A stretch of DNA of 9,207 bases, taken from an uncultured Bacteroidales bacterium. Lineage in GTDB: Bacteria > Bacteroidota > Bacteroidia > Bacteroidales > UBA932. The translations under genes were made by a program, and so were the position numbers. The DNA lies in assembly GCA_934702165.1 (NCBI GenBank), contig CAKUYG010000078.1, positions 1 to 9,207 on the forward strand, in the 5' to 3' direction. The notes beneath the pieces are model-generated. The model was not told the DNA's origin and ran no database searches. It was given only the letters and a program-made list of their open reading frames with translations. Positions 7,335 to 9,207 of this stretch are shown in pieces; position 1 is the stretch's first letter; each line of letters starts with the position of its first letter.

Positions 7335-8212
7335 GCAAGTTGTATCTCAAAGGTTGCGGCACAGCTCTCGTGACCCCGTTCCGTGACGGGGCTGTGGATT
7401 ATGATTCTTACAAGTCCTGCGTGGAGAGGCAGGTTGAGGCGGGGGTTGATTTCCTCGTGCCGCTTGCCACCACCGGGGAGACTCCTGCTCTTTCTGTGGA
7501 TGAGAAGCTTCGCCTTCTGGATATTACACGCAGTTGTGCACCCGGCCTGCCGCTTCTTGTAGGCTGCGGCACCAATTCCATTCAGGGCACGCTGGATAAT
7601 ATACGTCTTTTGGGCCCCCACGGAGCAGATGCTTATCTTGTGGTCGTCCCGTATTACAACAAACCGACCCAGGAGGGGCAGTACCGTTATTTCAAGGCGG
7701 TCAGCGAGGCGGCCGACAAGCCTGTCGTGATATATAACGTGCCGGGACGCACCGGTGCCAACATGACAGCCGAGACTGCCATAAGGCTTGCCGAGGACTG
7801 CCCTGGCATCATAGGCACCAAGGAAGCCTCCGGCAACTACTCCCAGGTGAGTGAGATCATACGCCGTGCTCCGGAGGGGTTCTCGGTGCTTAGCGGTGAT
7901 GATGACATGACCTTTGCATTTATGGCCACAGGCGGGCAGGGTGTCGTGAGCGTGGCATCCAATGTGGCGCCGCGTGAGGTCAAAGCCTTGACTGATGCGA
8001 TGTTGCAGGGGGATCTTCTCAAGGCGCGCGCCCTCCATCACAGGCTTACCCCTCTTTTCAGGAACTGTTTTGTGGAGTCGAACCCGATCCCTGTCAAGGC
8101 TGCGATGGCAAAACTGGGCCTGATGAGCGGGGAAGTCCGTCCGCCGCTGTCTGATGCCACTCAGAAGACAAAAGAGATTATTTCCCTTACGCTTGATGAA
8201 TTATGGAAGTGA
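7331..8212 (+). CDS. dapA: 4-hydroxy-tetrahydrodipicolinate synthase DapA
   Basis: DapA condenses pyruvate with aspartate semialdehyde, the branch point from homoserine metabolism into DAP and lysine. The 293-residue protein is full length for this class I aldolase TIM barrel. Catalytic residues are clear: TTGET with Thr47/Thr48 (46-51), VPYYNKPTQEG with Tyr108/Tyr109, IYNVPGRTG with Tyr135 and Arg140, and GTKEASGN with the Schiff-base Lys164. GDDDMTF (189-195) and the GGQGVVSVASN block (201-211) follow as in the family. GTTGE of E. coli reads ATTGE here, a mild change beside the catalytic threonines. The neighbours dapB and dapD rule out the sialic-acid or other aldolase relatives. ATG 7331 overlaps the dapB stop by four bases; its own stop lies ten bases into dapD. 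It competes with the homoserine dehydrogenase of the same operon for aspartate semialdehyde. Confidence 0.97.
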   Translation: MSKLYLKGCGTALVTPFRDGAVDYDSYKSCVERQVEAGVDFLVPLATTGETPALSVDEKLRLLDITRSCAPGLPLLVGCGTNSIQGTLDNIRLLGPHGADAYLVVVPYYNKPTQEGQYRYFKAVSEAADKPVVIYNVPGRTGANMTAETAIRLAEDCPGIIGTKEASGNYSQVSEIIRRAPEGFSVLSGDDDMTFAFMATGGQGVVSVASNVAPREVKALTDAMLQGDLLKARALHHRLTPLFRNCFVESNPIPVKAAMAKLGLMSGEVRPPLSDATQKTKEIISLTLDELWK

Positions 8213-8976
8213 CAATAGAGAGATTCAATGAGGTGCTCGCCGCCCTTGAGGCGGGAGAACTCCGGGTCGCCGAGAAGACCGGTGGCGAGTGGAAGGTCAA
8301 CACCTGGGTTAAGGAAGTGATATTGGCCGGGTTTCGTCTCGGGAAGATGACCGACATGAGCGAAGGACAGTTCTCTTTCTTTGACAAGGACACATATCCT
8401 GTGCGCAGTTTCCGTCTGGAAGACGGGGTGCGCATCGTGCCGGGAGGCACCGGCATACGCCGTGGGGCATACATCGCCCCCGGGGCTGTCGTGATGCCGC
8501 CATCCTACATCAATGTCGGTGCTTATGTGGGGGCCGGAACTATGGTGGACAGTCATGTCACGATCGGCTCCTGCGCGCAGGTGGGGTGTAATATCCACAT
8601 CTCGGCTGCAACCCAGATCGGAGGAGTGCTTGAGCCGGCCGGGGCGATGCCGACCATCATCGAGGACGGGGCGTTCGTGGGCGGCAACTGCGGCATCTAC
8701 GAGGGGACGATAGTCCGGGAGAAGGCCGTGATCGCATCGGGGGTCATCATCACATCCTCGACGGCTCTTTATGATGCGACAACGGGAGAATTTGTGCCGC
8801 GCAACTCCGACGGCAGGGTAGTGGTGCCGCGCGGGGCCGTGGTCGTCTCCGGAAGCCGTCCGATAAGCAAGGGCCCCAGTGCCGGAAGCGGCATGAGCCT
8901 GTATTGCCCGGTGATAGTCAAATACCGTGATGAAAAGACTTCCGCTTCGGTGTCTCTTGAAGAGTTGTTGCGATAA
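8203..8976 (+). CDS. dapD: 2,3,4,5-tetrahydropyridine-2,6-dicarboxylate N-succinyltransferase DapD
   Basis: DapD acylates tetrahydrodipicolinate (normally from succinyl-CoA), opening the ring and starting the succinylase route to DAP. The 257-residue protein has a helical N-terminus (RVAEKTGGEW...NTWVKEVIL, 21-41) that aligns with E. coli DapD, then a left-handed beta-helix of hexapeptide repeats. Landmarks are MPPSYINVGAYV (98-109), GTMVDSHVTIGSCAQVG (112-128) with Asp116, IGGVLEP (139-145), TIIEDGAFVGGN (151-162), YEGTIV (166-171) with Glu167, and the C-terminal SLYCPVIVKY. Where E. coli has ARSEVVEG this protein has GNCGIYEG, so it belongs to a divergent DapD branch; acetyl-CoA use (DapH-like) cannot be excluded, but DapH proteins differ in their N-terminal domain. 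ATG 8203 overlaps dapA by ten bases. The TAA shares one base with the dapF start. Confidence 0.93.
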   Translation: MEVTIERFNEVLAALEAGELRVAEKTGGEWKVNTWVKEVILAGFRLGKMTDMSEGQFSFFDKDTYPVRSFRLEDGVRIVPGGTGIRRGAYIAPGAVVMPPSYINVGAYVGAGTMVDSHVTIGSCAQVGCNIHISAATQIGGVLEPAGAMPTIIEDGAFVGGNCGIYEGTIVREKAVIASGVIITSSTALYDATTGEFVPRNSDGRVVVPRGAVVVSGSRPISKGPSAGSGMSLYCPVIVKYRDEKTSASVSLEELLR

Positions 8977-9207
8977 TGGTGCTTTACAAGTATTCCGGTG
9001 CCGGCAACGACTTCATCGTCTTAGACGGCCGTTCCGGTGATGTCTCCGGGTACAGGCAGCCGGAAAAGATCTGCAGTCTGTGCAGCCGCAAGAGCGGATT
9101 CCTTTCTGCTGACGGCCGTATCGGGGCGGATGGACTGATGATATTGGGGACATCCGATGTGGTGGACTTCAAGATGGAGTTTTTCAATCCTGACGGGTCT
9201 TCCGGGA
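8976..9207 (+). CDS. dapF: Diaminopimelate epimerase DapF, N-terminal part (3' end outside window)
   Basis: DapF converts LL-DAP to meso-DAP, the form used in peptidoglycan and by lysine decarboxylase. Only the first 77 codons are present. KYSGAGNDF (5-13) matches the family's N-terminal substrate-binding signature, IGADGLMIL (49-57) matches the conserved GxGADGL region, and FFNPDGSSG (69-77) is the block that immediately precedes the first catalytic cysteine. That cysteine (expected in a CGNG motif) would fall just past the window edge, so catalysis cannot be checked. The ATG at 8976-8978 overlaps the dapD TAA by one base (TAATG), a termination-reinitiation arrangement. Compared with typical DapF, residues 42-48 (FLSADGR) look like a short insertion before IGADGL. 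Presence of DapF fits the DapD/DapE route, whose product is the LL isomer. Confidence 0.92.
   Translation, partial: MVLYKYSGAGNDFIVLDGRSGDVSGYRQPEKICSLCSRKSGFLSADGRIGADGLMILGTSDVVDFKMEFFNPDGSSG

Noticed and set aside
7238..8041. Minus-strand open frame of 267 codons opposite dapB and dapA
   Set aside because: No recognisable motif, and it covers two well-supported enzymes on the other strand.

Overview
The window is one continuous, plus-strand biosynthetic operon with essentially no intergenic DNA. Nine genes follow each other: aspS (5' end outside the window), murB, murA, a fused aspartokinase-homoserine dehydrogenase, an M20 amidohydrolase placed as dapE, dapB, dapA, dapD, and dapF (3' end outside the window). 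Every one of the eight junctions is an overlap of 1 to 29 bases, which suggests one transcript with translational coupling. I see no tRNA or rRNA gene, insertion sequence, CRISPR array, convincing promoter or terminator.

The likely source is a GC-rich member of the Bacteroidota, probably order Bacteroidales. The MurA protein looks very like remembered Bacteroides MurA over its whole length, including the Asp-for-Cys active-site variant. DapB carries the HHIHKLDAPSGTA block, and AspRS ends in an [14 protein letters not shown] block, both as I remember them from that group. Shine-Dalgarno motifs are weak or absent before most starts, which also fits. Genus cannot be settled from this sequence.

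Layout: 1-1232 aspartyl-tRNA synthetase; 1229-3540 MurB and MurA, the two enzymes that make UDP-MurNAc; 3540-5711 aspartokinase-homoserine dehydrogenase, which commits aspartate to the lysine/DAP and threonine/methionine branches; 5708-9207 five genes of the succinylase (or acetylase) route from aspartate semialdehyde to meso-diaminopimelate. The window thus joins both halves of peptidoglycan stem precursor supply, UDP-MurNAc and meso-DAP, with the gatekeeper kinase of the aspartate family. Aspartate-semialdehyde dehydrogenase (asd) and the DapC aminotransferase are needed to complete the route and are not in the window.

The points most worth a second look are: the Cys-to-Asp MurA (predicted intrinsic fosfomycin insensitivity); the aspartokinase-homoserine dehydrogenase that lacks about one ACT domain of regulatory sequence; the Asn-Arg-Arg in place of the usual Asn-Lys motif in its dehydrogenase half; the compact mur-ask-dap operon; and a DapD/DapE-type pathway in an apparent Bacteroidales genome, where better-known members use DapL or Ddh. 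I found no sign of a wholly new kind of system; this is core metabolism with unusual arrangement and some unusual enzyme variants.
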